From: Nisaea acidiphila | GTDB lineage: Bacteria; Pseudomonadota; Alphaproteobacteria; Thalassobaculales; Thalassobaculaceae | Length of the DNA: 64,000 nucleotides | Direction of reading: 5' to 3' | Assembly: GCF_024662015.1 (NCBI RefSeq) | Contig: NZ_CP102480.1 | Span: forward strand, 4,024,501-4,088,500 | Shown here: in pieces, positions 25,363-33,464 of the stretch | Numbering within the stretch: the stretch's first letter is position 1 | How the letters are laid out: the number at the start of each line of letters is the position of its first letter | Program-made: the position numbers and the translations under genes | Notes under the pieces: generated by a model | Databases searched by the model: none | Told to the model about the DNA's origin: nothing | The model's input: only the letters and a program-made list of their open reading frames with translations

Positions 25363-25450
25363 GTCGTCATTCCCGCGCACGCGGGGACCCAGGGAAGGAG
25401 CGCGCGGCCCCACGATCATCTGGGTCCCGGCTCTCCGTCCGGGATGACGG
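25361..25450. repeat. 90-bp palindromic repeat, copy B
   Basis: Begins AAGTCGTCATTCCCGCG and ends CCGGGATGACGG. It matches copy A at 21804-21893 in length and in the central GCGGGGACCCAGGGAAGGAG block and CCCGGCTCTCC block, with clear inverted ends (GTCATTCCCG against CGGGATGAC). It lies between tag and the leftward lysR gene, directly after the tag stop codon. Confidence 0.85.
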
Positions 25451-25460
25451 CGCAATTGAA

Positions 25461-26342
25461 TTAAGGCTGCTCCTCGATCAGCCAGCGGCGGAAGACCGCC
25501 GCCGGGTCCTGCGGCCGGTCGGCGGCAGGGATCATTACGTGAAAATCCCCCATCGCGAGTACGGGCGCCTCCAGCGGCGTGACGAGGCGGCCCGAGGCGA
25601 GGTCGTCGGCGACGAGGGCGGACGGGCCCATCGCCACGCCGACACCCTCGACTGCGGCCTGCAGCACGTAATTGAGACTCTGGAAGCGGAGCTGACGGGA
25701 CACTTGAAGATCCTCGATCCCGGCCGCGCGCATCCATGACGGCCAGAGATGTTCGAGCGAGTCCGCGTGCAATAATGTGTGATTGCGAAGCGCCCGGGGT
25801 GTTGCGAGCGGGATCTGTTCGAGCAGGCGCGGGCTGATTACGGGCAGGCAGCTCTCCCCGAGGAAGGGCGTGCTGGTAAAGCCCTCCCGGTCCATACGGC
25901 CCCGGCGGATGACGGCGTCGAAAGTATCACTCAGAAATTCCTCTCCCGAGATCATCGGCCGCAGGCGGACTTCGATATTGGGGTAGGCGCGGGCGAAGGC
26001 CGAGAGCCGCGGGATGAGCCAGCGTACGGAAATTGTCTCCGGCGCCAGGAGGCGGAGGACCCGCACCCCCTGCGGCCCGGCCAGCCGCTCGGTCGCGACG
26101 GCGAGCTTGTCGAGGACGGCACTCGCCTGATCCCGGTATTCGAGCCCCTCGCGGGTCAGGATGACTTTCCTGTTGGCGCGGGCGAAAAGCGGAAAGCCGA
26201 ACCAGTCCTCGAGCACCCGTACCTGCCGGCTGACGGCACCATGGGTCACGCCGAGCTCTTCGGCAGCGGCGGTGAAGCTTTCGAGGCGGGCCGCGGCTTC
26301 GAAGGCCCGCACGGCATTGAGGGGCGGCAATCGGCGATACAT
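25461..26342 (-). CDS. LysR family transcriptional regulator (GcvA-like)
   Basis: A 293-residue LysR regulator. The winged helix-turn-helix is at about 6-65: LNAVRAFEAAARLESFTAAAEELGVTHGAVSRQVRVLEDWFG. The effector-binding domain follows, with RWLIPRLSAFARAYPNIEVRLR near 112-133 and AAVEGVGVAMGP near 226-237. The sequence is of the GcvA/AmpR-like subgroup. It is divergent from the GNAT gene at 26438 with a 95-base gap, the usual placement of a LysR protein next to its target, so it may control that acetyltransferase. Confidence 0.92.
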   Translation of the reverse strand: MYRRLPPLNAVRAFEAAARLESFTAAAEELGVTHGAVSRQVRVLEDWFGFPLFARANRKVILTREGLEYRDQASAVLDKLAVATERLAGPQGVRVLRLLAPETISVRWLIPRLSAFARAYPNIEVRLRPMISGEEFLSDTFDAVIRRGRMDREGFTSTPFLGESCLPVISPRLLEQIPLATPRALRNHTLLHADSLEHLWPSWMRAAGIEDLQVSRQLRFQSLNYVLQAAVEGVGVAMGPSALVADDLASGRLVTPLEAPVLAMGDFHVMIPAADRPQDPAAVFRRWLIEEQP

Positions 26343-26437
26343 GCGTGAGATTATCTCACAGAATTAACAAACAATCTCGTTTGCCCGAAAGGCGCCGGGG
26401 TGAAAAAAGAAAGAGGGAAAAGCACGCGAGGTCAGAC

Positions 26438-26977
26438 ATGCCCCTATCCGAGATCATCAAGCCGGACGCCGTCCTGATCCGCTCCCTGGAGGAGACGGAT
26501 TCCATACCGGACCTGACCTCGATGCTGCATCGGGCCTACGGGCGTCTCGCCCGGATGGGGCTGCGCTATATGGCGACGCATCAGGGCGACGACGTCACCC
26601 GCGAGCGGATTGCCGAGGGAACGTGTCTTGTTGCGGTCATGGACGGGGAGGTGGTCGGAACCATCATCGTGAAGACCCCGGAGCAGACGAATGGCTGCGC
26701 TTGGTATGACCGGCCGGAGGTCGCGTCTGTCGGCCAGTTCGGGGTCGAGCCGGACATTCAGGCCAAGGGCCTCGGCCTGATGCTGCTGGACGAGGCCGAG
26801 CGTCGCGTGCGCGCGGCGGGAGCGGCCGAGATCGCCCTCGACACGGCCGAGCCGGCGACCCACCTCGTCGCATGGTACACGCGGCTCGGATACCGGTTCA
26901 TCCAGTATCAAAGCTGGGAGCAGACCAATTATCGCAGCGTCATCATGAGCAAGGCGTTGACGGGCGCCGTTTCCTGA
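26438..26977 (+). CDS. GNAT family N-acetyltransferase
   Basis: A 179-residue acetyltransferase. Residues 60-125 hold the GNAT core: LVAVMDGEVVGTIIVKTP, SVGQFGVEPDIQAKGLGLMLLDEAERR with the Q/GxxGxG/A-type acetyl-CoA loop QAKGLG, and ALDTAEPATHLVAWYTRLGYRFI. The acceptor molecule is unknown. The start at 26438 is preferred over an open frame reaching into the lysR promoter. It is divergent from the LysR gene and may be its target. Confidence 0.88.
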   Translation: MPLSEIIKPDAVLIRSLEETDSIPDLTSMLHRAYGRLARMGLRYMATHQGDDVTRERIAEGTCLVAVMDGEVVGTIIVKTPEQTNGCAWYDRPEVASVGQFGVEPDIQAKGLGLMLLDEAERRVRAAGAAEIALDTAEPATHLVAWYTRLGYRFIQYQSWEQTNYRSVIMSKALTGAVS

Positions 26978-26980
26978 TCG

Positions 26981-27235
26981 TCACAGCGGCGTTTTCCTTG
27001 CGTCGAGCGCACGATCGATCGCTCCCGGGATCTCGGAGCGGTCGATGCCGATATCCAGCAATTGCCGGTCGCTCATGGCGTCGAGCATCCTGATGCCTGC
27101 GCTGCGCCTGCGTGCGCGCTGGATTTCGGCAATGCTCTGAAGGATTGCCGTCTTCACGCTCCTGTACAGCCGCGACGCCACACTGGACGGCGAGGGGATG
27201 ATTTCCGGGTTTGGCGATGTGCAGCAATGCGACAT
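26981..27235 (-). CDS. DUF1127 domain-containing small protein
   Basis: An 84-residue protein with a C-terminal DUF1127 (YjiS-like) motif, RMLDAMSDRQLLDIGIDRSEI, at about 53-73. The ATG at 27235 has GGAG seven bases upstream; a longer form from 27277 is possible. Proteins with this Arg-rich motif are widespread in alphaproteobacteria, and some short ones affect RNA turnover and growth. The motif here is typical and complete. It is convergent with the GNAT gene (gap of three bases) and divergent from the second lysR gene. Confidence 0.85.
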   Translation of the reverse strand: MSHCCTSPNPEIIPSPSSVASRLYRSVKTAILQSIAEIQRARRRSAGIRMLDAMSDRQLLDIGIDRSEIPGAIDRALDARKTPL

Positions 27236-27427
27236 GACTGATCTCCATCTTTTGGCCGGCCCGGATCTGTCGCTCAAATGAGATATTTTTATTTGAACCG
27301 AGAGCGATCCCGACGACGGGGCGGCGAGTTCTGTACGCGTTGATTGATTGGAAAAATGGCTGTATTCCGTTGAATCGACAAACGAGAAGATCTCGTTTTA
27401 TACATTAGGAAAATTTGAAGAAAAGCG

Positions 27428-28339
27428 ATGGCCCGACCGCTTCCCCCGCTGAAAGCCCTCCGCGCCTTCGAGGCCGCCGGCCGGCATCTCAGCTTCACCA
27501 AGGCGGCGGCCGAGCTGAACGTCACGCCGGCGGCGGTCAGCCATCAGGTGAAGGCGCTGGAGGATCTGATCGGCACGCCCCTGTTCCGCCGTCTGACCCG
27601 GGCGCTGGCACTGACGGAGGCGGGCCAGGCGGCCCTGCCTCTGCTGGGGCAGGGTTTCGACAGGCTGGCCCAGGGTGTCGAGGCCATGCGCGCGCATTCC
27701 GAAAGCGGGATTCTGACCATCAGCGTCAGTCCGTCCTTCGGTGGCATGTGGCTTGTGCCCCGGCTGGAGCGCTTCCGCTGCAGGCATCCGGAGGTCGAGA
27801 TCCGCATCGACGGCACGGACCGGCTGGCGGACCTTGCCCGCGGCGAGGCTGATATCGCGATACGGTACGGCCCGGGCGGATATGACGGGGTGCGGACCGA
27901 CTGGCTCTTCCATCAGATCAATACGCCGGTCTGCAGCCCGGCGCTCCTCGGCGGCGAACATCCGCTCCGCCGGCCGGAAGATCTCCGTCATCACACGCTG
28001 CTGCATATCGACTGGACCGACACGGAGCCGAGCTGGCGCATGTGGCTGACGGCCGCCGGCCTGCAGGACATCGTTCCGGCTAGCGGGCCGTGGTTCAGCA
28101 TGGAAAGCATGGCGGTCCAGTCCGCCCTCGACGGCGCCGGCGTCGCACTGATCGGAGACGTGCTGGTCGCCGATCATCTCGCAGCGGGGCGCCTGGTGCG
28201 CCCGTTCGATCCGAGCTTCAGCACGCCGCTCGCGTTCTCGTACTATTTGCTATGCGCGGAGGATCGCACGGAGGTGCCGAAGATCGCGGCGTTCCGGGAG
28301 TGGCTGCTGGAGGAGGCGAGGGATTTGCGGTCTGCGTGA
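27428..28339 (+). CDS. LysR family transcriptional regulator (GcvA type)
   Basis: A 303-residue LysR regulator. The DNA-binding domain opens MARPLPPLKALRAFEAAGRHLSFTKAAAELNVTPAAVSHQVKALED and the effector domain contains SFGGMWLVPRLERF, a DLARGEADIAIRYG motif and the late WLLEEA stretch of GcvA-type proteins. GcvA controls glycine cleavage genes in E. coli, but no gcv genes are here and paralogues have other targets. It is divergent from the DUF1127 gene over an AT-rich spacer of about 190 bases. Confidence 0.93.
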   Translation: MARPLPPLKALRAFEAAGRHLSFTKAAAELNVTPAAVSHQVKALEDLIGTPLFRRLTRALALTEAGQAALPLLGQGFDRLAQGVEAMRAHSESGILTISVSPSFGGMWLVPRLERFRCRHPEVEIRIDGTDRLADLARGEADIAIRYGPGGYDGVRTDWLFHQINTPVCSPALLGGEHPLRRPEDLRHHTLLHIDWTDTEPSWRMWLTAAGLQDIVPASGPWFSMESMAVQSALDGAGVALIGDVLVADHLAAGRLVRPFDPSFSTPLAFSYYLLCAEDRTEVPKIAAFREWLLEEARDLRSA

Positions 28340-28379
28340 GGGTTCTGGCGCGGTTGGTAGGGGAGCTGAATTAAGCATC

Positions 28380-28450
28380 GTGTCCCCGCAATCTGAGTGT
28401 CCCCGCAATCTGACGGTGTCCCCGCAATCTGACGTGTCCCCGCAATCTGG
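28380..28450 (+). repeat. Four-copy direct repeat GTGTCCCCGCAATCTG(A)
   Basis: Four copies of the 17-base unit GTGTCCCCGCAATCTGA begin at 28380, 28397, 28416 and 28434. The last copy differs only in its final base. Gaps between copies are 0, 2 and 1 bases (nothing, CG, C), so the period varies between 17 and 19. The block lies at the exact edge between GC-rich DNA (end of the lysR gene) and an AT-rich islet with a membrane protein gene. The unit resembles no transposase end I can name. Confidence 0.95.
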
Positions 28451-28469
28451 TAGGAAAAAGTATAAACCC

Positions 28470-28892
28470 CTACAATCTCAAGATAACGCGCACGTATATG
28501 TACGCAAATAACCAATAAATTACATATCCTAGTATTAATATTGATATCGCGTATGAAATTGAGGCGAGAAAAATTTTGTGTTTATATGCATTCATTTCAC
28601 TGGAAAGATATTCTGCAATATACTTATGAAAAAACCAAAAAATATATATAATGAATAAATACAATAAATAATACTTAATTGTCCAGCCATCTCCACCAAA
28701 AAATGTCATCTGTAAATGTTCATTTCCTGGTAGTATTTTATTGTATGCATTATTCAACAGGAGAACGATGAATTCGCGGGCCGGAAGCCAAAAATACAAC
28801 AATGAAAGAAAAAATATATATCGTGCTTTAAATGGTTTTTCCAATAACGAAAAACGTCGAGTTCTCTCTCGATCTGCATACTTTTCCCTCAT
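28470..28892 (-). CDS. Hypothetical AT-rich membrane protein
   Basis: A 140-residue protein that I do not recognise, with three or four membrane segments: YIFFLSLLYFWLPAREFIVLLL, YYLLYLFIIYIFWFF and IFLASISYAISILILGYVIYWLF. The N-terminus is basic (REKYADRERTRR), favouring a cytoplasmic N-end. The coding DNA is far richer in A and T than the rest of the window, with many ATA and AAA codons, which strongly suggests horizontal acquisition. The four-copy repeat lies just beyond its 3' end and a degenerate palindromic repeat lies upstream. No partner gene is present. Confidence 0.6.
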   Translation of the reverse strand: MREKYADRERTRRFSLLEKPFKARYIFFLSLLYFWLPAREFIVLLLNNAYNKILPGNEHLQMTFFGGDGWTIKYYLLYLFIIYIFWFFHKYIAEYLSSEMNAYKHKIFLASISYAISILILGYVIYWLFAYIYVRVILRL

Positions 28893-29009
28893 CGCTCTTG
28901 CATTCCTTCGCTCGCATAGCGCGGCACCGGCTGCGACGCGTAGTCCGGCACCGCTCTCTCACTATCGGTCCAAGAAACCAGATTGCATATTAACCGGTGC
29001 TCTTTTGGC

Positions 29010-29086
29010 CGTCATCCCGGGCCTGACCCGGGATCTCTTGATGGCGTGCGTGTTCGGACAGGTCACGGCTCTGCGGCCGGATGACG
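29010..29086. repeat. Degenerate palindromic repeat, copy C
   Basis: A 77-base stretch beginning CGTCATCCCGGGCCTGACCCGGGATCTC and ending GGCCGGATGACG. It has the same inverted ends (GTCATCC against GGATGAC) as the 90-bp elements but a different centre. The motif GTCATCCCGGGC-GACCCGGGATC is a very common alphaproteobacterial intergenic palindrome. It lies between the AT-rich membrane protein gene and apt. Confidence 0.6.
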
Positions 29087-29105
29087 TGCGAGCGGGGGAG
29101 AGAGG

Positions 29106-29621
29106 TCAGTCGTCGTAGGCGATCAGCGAGCTGAACGGGATATCCAGCCGCTCGCGGCCCTTGAGGAAGGTCAGTTCCATGATGCTGGCAGCCCCGGTGA
29201 CCTCGCCGCCGACCTTGCGCACCAGTTCGACCGCCGCGGCGAGGGTGCCGCCGGTGGCGAGCAGGTCGTCGAGGATGACCACGCGCTGGCCGGGTTCGAT
29301 CGCGCCGTCCTGCACTTCGATCGTGTCGGTGCCGTATTCGAGATCGTAGGTATAGGGAATGGTCTTGCCCGGCAGCTTGCCCTTCTTGCGCACCATGTGG
29401 AAGCCGAGGCCGAGTTCCAGCGCCAGCGGAGCGGCGACGAGGAAGCCGCGCGATTCGATGCCGGCGAGGACGTCGGGCTTGTAGGCGGAGACCAGATCCT
29501 TCAGCCGTTCGACCGTCGCTTTCCAGGCTTGCGGATGGGCCAGCAGCGTCGAGACGTCGTAGAACAGAATCCCGGGTTTCGGGAAATCCGGCACTTCGCG
29601 GATATGCTGCTTCAGGTCCAT
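29106..29621 (-). CDS. apt: Adenine phosphoribosyltransferase
   Basis: A 171-residue purine salvage enzyme that makes AMP from adenine and PRPP. The N-terminal [32 protein letters not shown] and the PRPP-binding motif [13 protein letters not shown] at 114-126 are all present, and the length matches bacterial Apt. GGAG is placed eight bases before the ATG. The gene stands alone, divergent from the lipid-transport operon that begins at 29767. Confidence 0.97.
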   Translation of the reverse strand: MDLKQHIREVPDFPKPGILFYDVSTLLAHPQAWKATVERLKDLVSAYKPDVLAGIESRGFLVAAPLALELGLGFHMVRKKGKLPGKTIPYTYDLEYGTDTIEVQDGAIEPGQRVVILDDLLATGGTLAAAVELVRKVGGEVTGAASIMELTFLKGRERLDIPFSSLIAYDD

Positions 29622-29766
29622 CTGAGGATCTCCGGGGCGTCGCTTGGGCAGCGGCCTTGATAGGTGAGAGTTGCGATAAATTCCAGTATCTTATGAAATA
29701 AGCGCGTGTTCAGGTCCGTGGGGGAGATCCTGAACACTGGCGATGCGCGGTCCGGGGGGAGAAAAC

Positions 29767-30900
29767 GTGGCAGCAGCGGAGACCTCGCTATCCATCACGG
29801 AAGCCGGTGGAGAGCTGCGCGTGGGTATCGCCGGGCCGCTGACCGTAGAGGCCGTGGGCCGGCTCGACCGTCAGTTCCGTGAGGCGCTCGCCGCCAGTCC
29901 CCGACAGGTCGTCATCGATGCCACCGGGATCACCGCGCTGGACAGCGCGGGGGCCTGGATCCTGCGTCGGACCTCCGACGGCTTTGCCGGGCGCGGCATC
30001 GATGTTCGTCTCGACGGCCTGCAGGAACGCTACCGGGCGCTGGTCGAAAAAGCCTTTGTCCCCGATCCGGACGCACCGGACGGGGAGGAGCGGCCCAATC
30101 CCGTGCTCCTCGTCGCGGCCCGCGCCGGCGAGGCGATGTTCACCATGGCCCATGTCGGGCGCGATCTCTTCGGGTTCTTCGGCCTCACCATCGTCTCCCT
30201 GCTGGGGATCTTCACCGGCCGCACGAAGCTCCGCTTCATCGCGCTGGTCAGCCAGCTCGAATATGTCGGTCTGAACGCTGTCGGGATCGTTTCGCTGCTC
30301 TGTTTCCTGGTCGGGGTGGTGCTCGCCTATATGGGCTCGTTGCAGCTCGAACGGTTCGGCGCGGCCGTGCTGACGGTGAACCTCGTCGGCGTTTCCGTTC
30401 TGCGAGAGATCGGCGTGCTGCTGACCGCGATCATCGTCGCCGGGCGCTCCGGCAGCGCCTTCACCGCGCAGATCGGAACCATGAAGGTGAACCAGGAGGT
30501 CGACGCGCTGGAGACGCTGGGGCTCTCGCCGGTCGACGTGCTCGTCCTGCCGCGTCTGATCGCGCTCTTCATCGCGCTGCCGATCCTGGTTTTCATCGGC
30601 GATATCGCCGGCCTCGCGGGCGGGGCGATGATCGCCGTGCTGACCCTCGATCTCACCATCCAGCAGTTCCTCGTGCAGTTGAAGGGCGCCGTCGATTTCT
30701 GGGATTTCGGCACCGGCATCGTGAAGGCGCCTGTCTTCGCCTACGTGATCGCCGTGGTCGGCTGTCATCAGGGGCTGCAGGTCTCGGGCAGCGCGGAGAG
30801 CGTCGGTTTCCGGACCACCAAATCGGTCGTCGAGTCCATCTTCATCGTGATCGTGCTCGATGCGCTCTTCGCCATCTTCTTCGCCGAAGTCGGGATCTGA
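29767..30900 (+). CDS. mlaE: MlaE-family ABC permease with N-terminal STAS domain
   Basis: A 377-residue permease. Residues 1-95 form a STAS domain (QVVIDATGITALDSAGAWIL), the role played by separate MlaB in E. coli. The MlaE permease domain follows with five to six membrane segments and the family motifs LVGVSVLREIGVLLTAIIVAGRSGSAFTAQIGTM and EVDALETLGLSPVDVLVLPR. The GTG at 29767 has GGGGGAG seven bases ahead and is preferred to an ATG 24 bases upstream. It is the membrane channel of an MCE-type system that moves phospholipids between the two membranes, and heads a four-gene operon. Confidence 0.93.
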   Translation: MAAAETSLSITEAGGELRVGIAGPLTVEAVGRLDRQFREALAASPRQVVIDATGITALDSAGAWILRRTSDGFAGRGIDVRLDGLQERYRALVEKAFVPDPDAPDGEERPNPVLLVAARAGEAMFTMAHVGRDLFGFFGLTIVSLLGIFTGRTKLRFIALVSQLEYVGLNAVGIVSLLCFLVGVVLAYMGSLQLERFGAAVLTVNLVGVSVLREIGVLLTAIIVAGRSGSAFTAQIGTMKVNQEVDALETLGLSPVDVLVLPRLIALFIALPILVFIGDIAGLAGGAMIAVLTLDLTIQQFLVQLKGAVDFWDFGTGIVKAPVFAYVIAVVGCHQGLQVSGSAESVGFRTTKSVVESIFIVIVLDALFAIFFAEVGI

Positions 30901-30903
30901 TCG

Positions 30904-31743
30904 ATGGCTGCGCTGACCGAGGACATCGCCGCCATGGCACCGGAGGACGCGCCGGCGATCCGGCTGCGCGGGGTGCGCAACCAGTTCGGCGCGCAGGTCG
31001 TGCATGACGGGCTCGATCTCGATGTCCGGCGCGGCGAGGTGCTGGGCGTTGTCGGCGGCTCGGGCACCGGCAAGTCGGTTCTGCTGCGCACCATCATCGG
31101 CCTGCAGATCCCGGCGGCGGGCGAGATCGAGCTGCTCGGCGAGAAAATCGAGGCCGGGCGCGGGGAGATGGCGACGCGCAAGCTGCAGGGCCGGTTCGGC
31201 ATGATGTTCCAGGACGGCGCGCTCTTCAGCTCGCTCACCGTGGCGCAGAACATCATGGCGCCGATGCGGGAGAAGGGCGGTATCCCGAAAGCGCTGATGC
31301 ACGAGCTCGCGCTGCTGAAGATCAATCTCGTCGGCCTGCCGCCGAACGCGGCCGACAAGTTCCCCTCGCAGCTTTCGGGGGGGATGCGCAAACGCGCCAG
31401 CCTCGCGCGGGCGCTCGCGCTCGACCCGCAGGTCGTCTTCCTGGACGAACCGACCGCGGGGCTCGACCCGATCGGCGCCTCCAATTTCGACATGCTGATC
31501 CGCGACCTGCAGCGCAGCCTGAATCTGACCGTTGTCATGGTGACGCACGATCTCGACAGCCTGGTCGCGATCTGCGACCGCATCGCCGTGCTGCTGGACA
31601 AGAAGGTCACCGTCGGCACGATGGCCGAACTGGTGGCCAATCCGCATCCATGGATTCAGGAATATTTTCACGGTCCCCGGGCGCGTGCCGCGTTCGAGAC
31701 CCCCGGTCTTGAGGACCGTCACGGAGAGGGAGACGTACCCTAG
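30904..31743 (+). CDS. mlaF: MlaF-like ABC transporter ATP-binding protein
   Basis: A 279-residue ATPase. Walker A is VGGSGTGKSVLLR (about 48-60), the Q-loop FQDGALFSSLTV follows, the signature is LSGGMRKRASLARAL, and Walker B is VVFLDEPTAGLDPIG. These features, including the GMRKR variant of the signature, are typical of MlaF. It begins three bases after the permease stop and its own stop is immediately followed by the ATG of the MCE gene, so the operon is tight. Confidence 0.95.
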   Translation: MAALTEDIAAMAPEDAPAIRLRGVRNQFGAQVVHDGLDLDVRRGEVLGVVGGSGTGKSVLLRTIIGLQIPAAGEIELLGEKIEAGRGEMATRKLQGRFGMMFQDGALFSSLTVAQNIMAPMREKGGIPKALMHELALLKINLVGLPPNAADKFPSQLSGGMRKRASLARALALDPQVVFLDEPTAGLDPIGASNFDMLIRDLQRSLNLTVVMVTHDLDSLVAICDRIAVLLDKKVTVGTMAELVANPHPWIQEYFHGPRARAAFETPGLEDRHGEGDVP

Positions 31744-32733
31744 ATGGAAACACGCGCCAGCTACGTCATCGTCGGTCTGTTCGTCTTTGCGATGTTCGCC
31801 TCCGCCATGGGCTTCGTCATATGGCTCGGCAAGGTGGAACTGAACCGCGAGGTCGCCCATTACGACATCGAGTTCGAGCAGCAGGTCACCGGCCTCTCGG
31901 TCGGCAGCCCGGTCCGCTATCGCGGCATACCGGTCGGGCAGGTCCTCCGGATCGGTTTCGATCCCGACAATGTCGAGATCATCCGTGTCCGGGTCGAGCT
32001 CGATACCAAGGTTCCGATCAAGCAGGACGTATATGCCGTGCTGGAAAGCCAGGGGCTGACCGGGGTCGGCTTTATCCAGCTCGCCGGCGGGTCGAAGGAT
32101 GCACCGCTCCTGACCGTACGTCCGGGCGACGAGGTGCCGGTCCTGCCGTCCCAGAACTCGGTGCTGCAGGAAGTCGCGCAGGCGGCGCCGGAGATCGCCT
32201 CCCAGCTTGTGGTTCTGGTGAACCGGGCGAACCAGATGCTCGATCCGCAAAACCAGACCGCCCTGCGGAACACACTGAGTAATCTGGAGCAGTTTTCCGG
32301 GGCGCTCGCCAGCCGGTCCGGGGAACTGGAACGGATCATCGAGAACCTGAATCTCACAATGGAGACCATGGAGGCGACCGTGGCGCAGGTCAGCGGCGAT
32401 ATCGGGGTGATGAGCGAGGAGATTTCGCAGACCATGGCAACGACCAGGGGAACGGTGAATTCGCTCGATTCCGAAATCGTCGCGGTTTCGGACGAACTTA
32501 AGATCGCTCTGAGGAATGTCAGCGAGGTCTCGTCCGGTGCGTCCGCGCTCATTCGCGACAATCGCGATGCGGTGAACGACTTCGCCACGACAGGCCTCTA
32601 TGAGCTGACCGAGTTCCTGATCGACGGCCGTCAGTTGATGAACGATATGAGCCAGCTTGTCCGGCAGGTGGAGTCGGACCCCTCCCGGATCCTGTTCGGG
32701 AACCGGCAACGAGGTGTGGAGACCGACCGATGA
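31744..32733 (+). CDS. mlaD: MlaD-family MCE substrate-binding protein
   Basis: A 329-residue protein with one N-terminal membrane helix (YVIVGLFVFAMFASAMGFVIWLG, about 6-28), then an MCE domain at about 35-115 (FEQQVTGLSVGSPVRYRGIPVGQV, EIIRVRVELDTKVPIKQDVYAVL, GLTGVGFIQLAGG). After it comes a long helical region, 150-310, which should form a coiled-coil tube-like assembly. It is longer than E. coli MlaD (183 residues), as in the alphaproteobacterial and PqiB-like forms with an extended periplasmic part. It overlaps the next gene by four bases (ATGA). Confidence 0.94.
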   Translation: METRASYVIVGLFVFAMFASAMGFVIWLGKVELNREVAHYDIEFEQQVTGLSVGSPVRYRGIPVGQVLRIGFDPDNVEIIRVRVELDTKVPIKQDVYAVLESQGLTGVGFIQLAGGSKDAPLLTVRPGDEVPVLPSQNSVLQEVAQAAPEIASQLVVLVNRANQMLDPQNQTALRNTLSNLEQFSGALASRSGELERIIENLNLTMETMEATVAQVSGDIGVMSEEISQTMATTRGTVNSLDSEIVAVSDELKIALRNVSEVSSGASALIRDNRDAVNDFATTGLYELTEFLIDGRQLMNDMSQLVRQVESDPSRILFGNRQRGVETDR

Positions 32734-33395
32734 GCCAGCAAGACAAAGCAACGATCAGCCGCCGCGGCCTTATTGCCGGCACCGGAACGCTCCTGCCGCT
32801 CGCTCTTGCCGGCTGCGGCGTGCTGCCGAAGCCGATGCCGCCGGAGCAGCTTTACAGGCTGTCGCCGAAAAGCACTTTCGACGACGACATTCCGGCGGTC
32901 GGCTGGCAACTGGGGCTTGAGCCTCCGCTCGCGCCGGCGGGATTGAACTCCGCGCGGATCGCGGTACTGCGCGGCGAACTGACCATGGACTATTATTCGG
33001 GCGCCAAATGGGTCGATACCGCGCCGTCGATGGTCTACCGCCTGCTGATCGAGTCCTTCGAGAATTCGGGCAAAATCGTCGGAGTGGGCCGCAGCGGCGC
33101 AAGTCTTCGCACGGATTTCGAATTGCGCACGGAGCTGCGCGAATTTCAGGCGGAATATATCGACGGGGCGTCCAACCCCTCCGTCCGCGTCAGGATCAAT
33201 TGCAAGCTCATCAAGAAGCCGCAGCGTATCATCCTCGCATCAGAGGCCTTCGAATCGCTCAAGGAGTCCCCGGACAACCGGATCGAGAGCATCGTGAAAA
33301 CCTTCGACCTCGCTCTTGGCAGCACAATGAAGCGGATCGTGGGCTGGACTTTGAAGAGCGCGGTCGGGCTCCATTCCGCTCGACGGCCCGCTTGA
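32730..33395 (+). CDS. ABC-type transport auxiliary lipoprotein (PqiC/LptE-like, MCE system)
   Basis: A 221-residue lipoprotein. The twin-arginine-like SRRGLIAGTGTLLPLALAGCG has a lipobox LALAGC with Cys at about residue 29. The rest fits the ABC-type transport auxiliary lipoprotein component family seen with MCE systems: RIAVLRGELTMDYYSGAKWVDTAPSMVYRLLIESFENSG. It should sit at the inner leaflet of the outer membrane and receive or hand over lipids. It starts inside the stop of mlaD (ATGA overlap), the last gene of the operon. Confidence 0.88.
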   Translation: MSQQDKATISRRGLIAGTGTLLPLALAGCGVLPKPMPPEQLYRLSPKSTFDDDIPAVGWQLGLEPPLAPAGLNSARIAVLRGELTMDYYSGAKWVDTAPSMVYRLLIESFENSGKIVGVGRSGASLRTDFELRTELREFQAEYIDGASNPSVRVRINCKLIKKPQRIILASEAFESLKESPDNRIESIVKTFDLALGSTMKRIVGWTLKSAVGLHSARRPA

Positions 33396-33464
33396 CCCGG
33401 CCGGTGGCGGGGAGCAGGTTTCTGATACAGGCTATCGACTGCCGATCCATCGAGAGACCCCGCC

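Noticed and set aside
28380-28450. Four-copy direct repeat considered as a CRISPR array
   Set aside because: The gaps between copies are only 0 to 2 bases, so there are no spacers, and no cas genes are present.
29788-32751. A 987-codon open frame on the minus strand under the mla operon
   Set aside because: It is the antisense of mlaE, mlaF and mlaD, is rich in Asp, His and Arg as expected for a shadow frame in GC-rich DNA, and has no recognisable domain or ribosome binding site.
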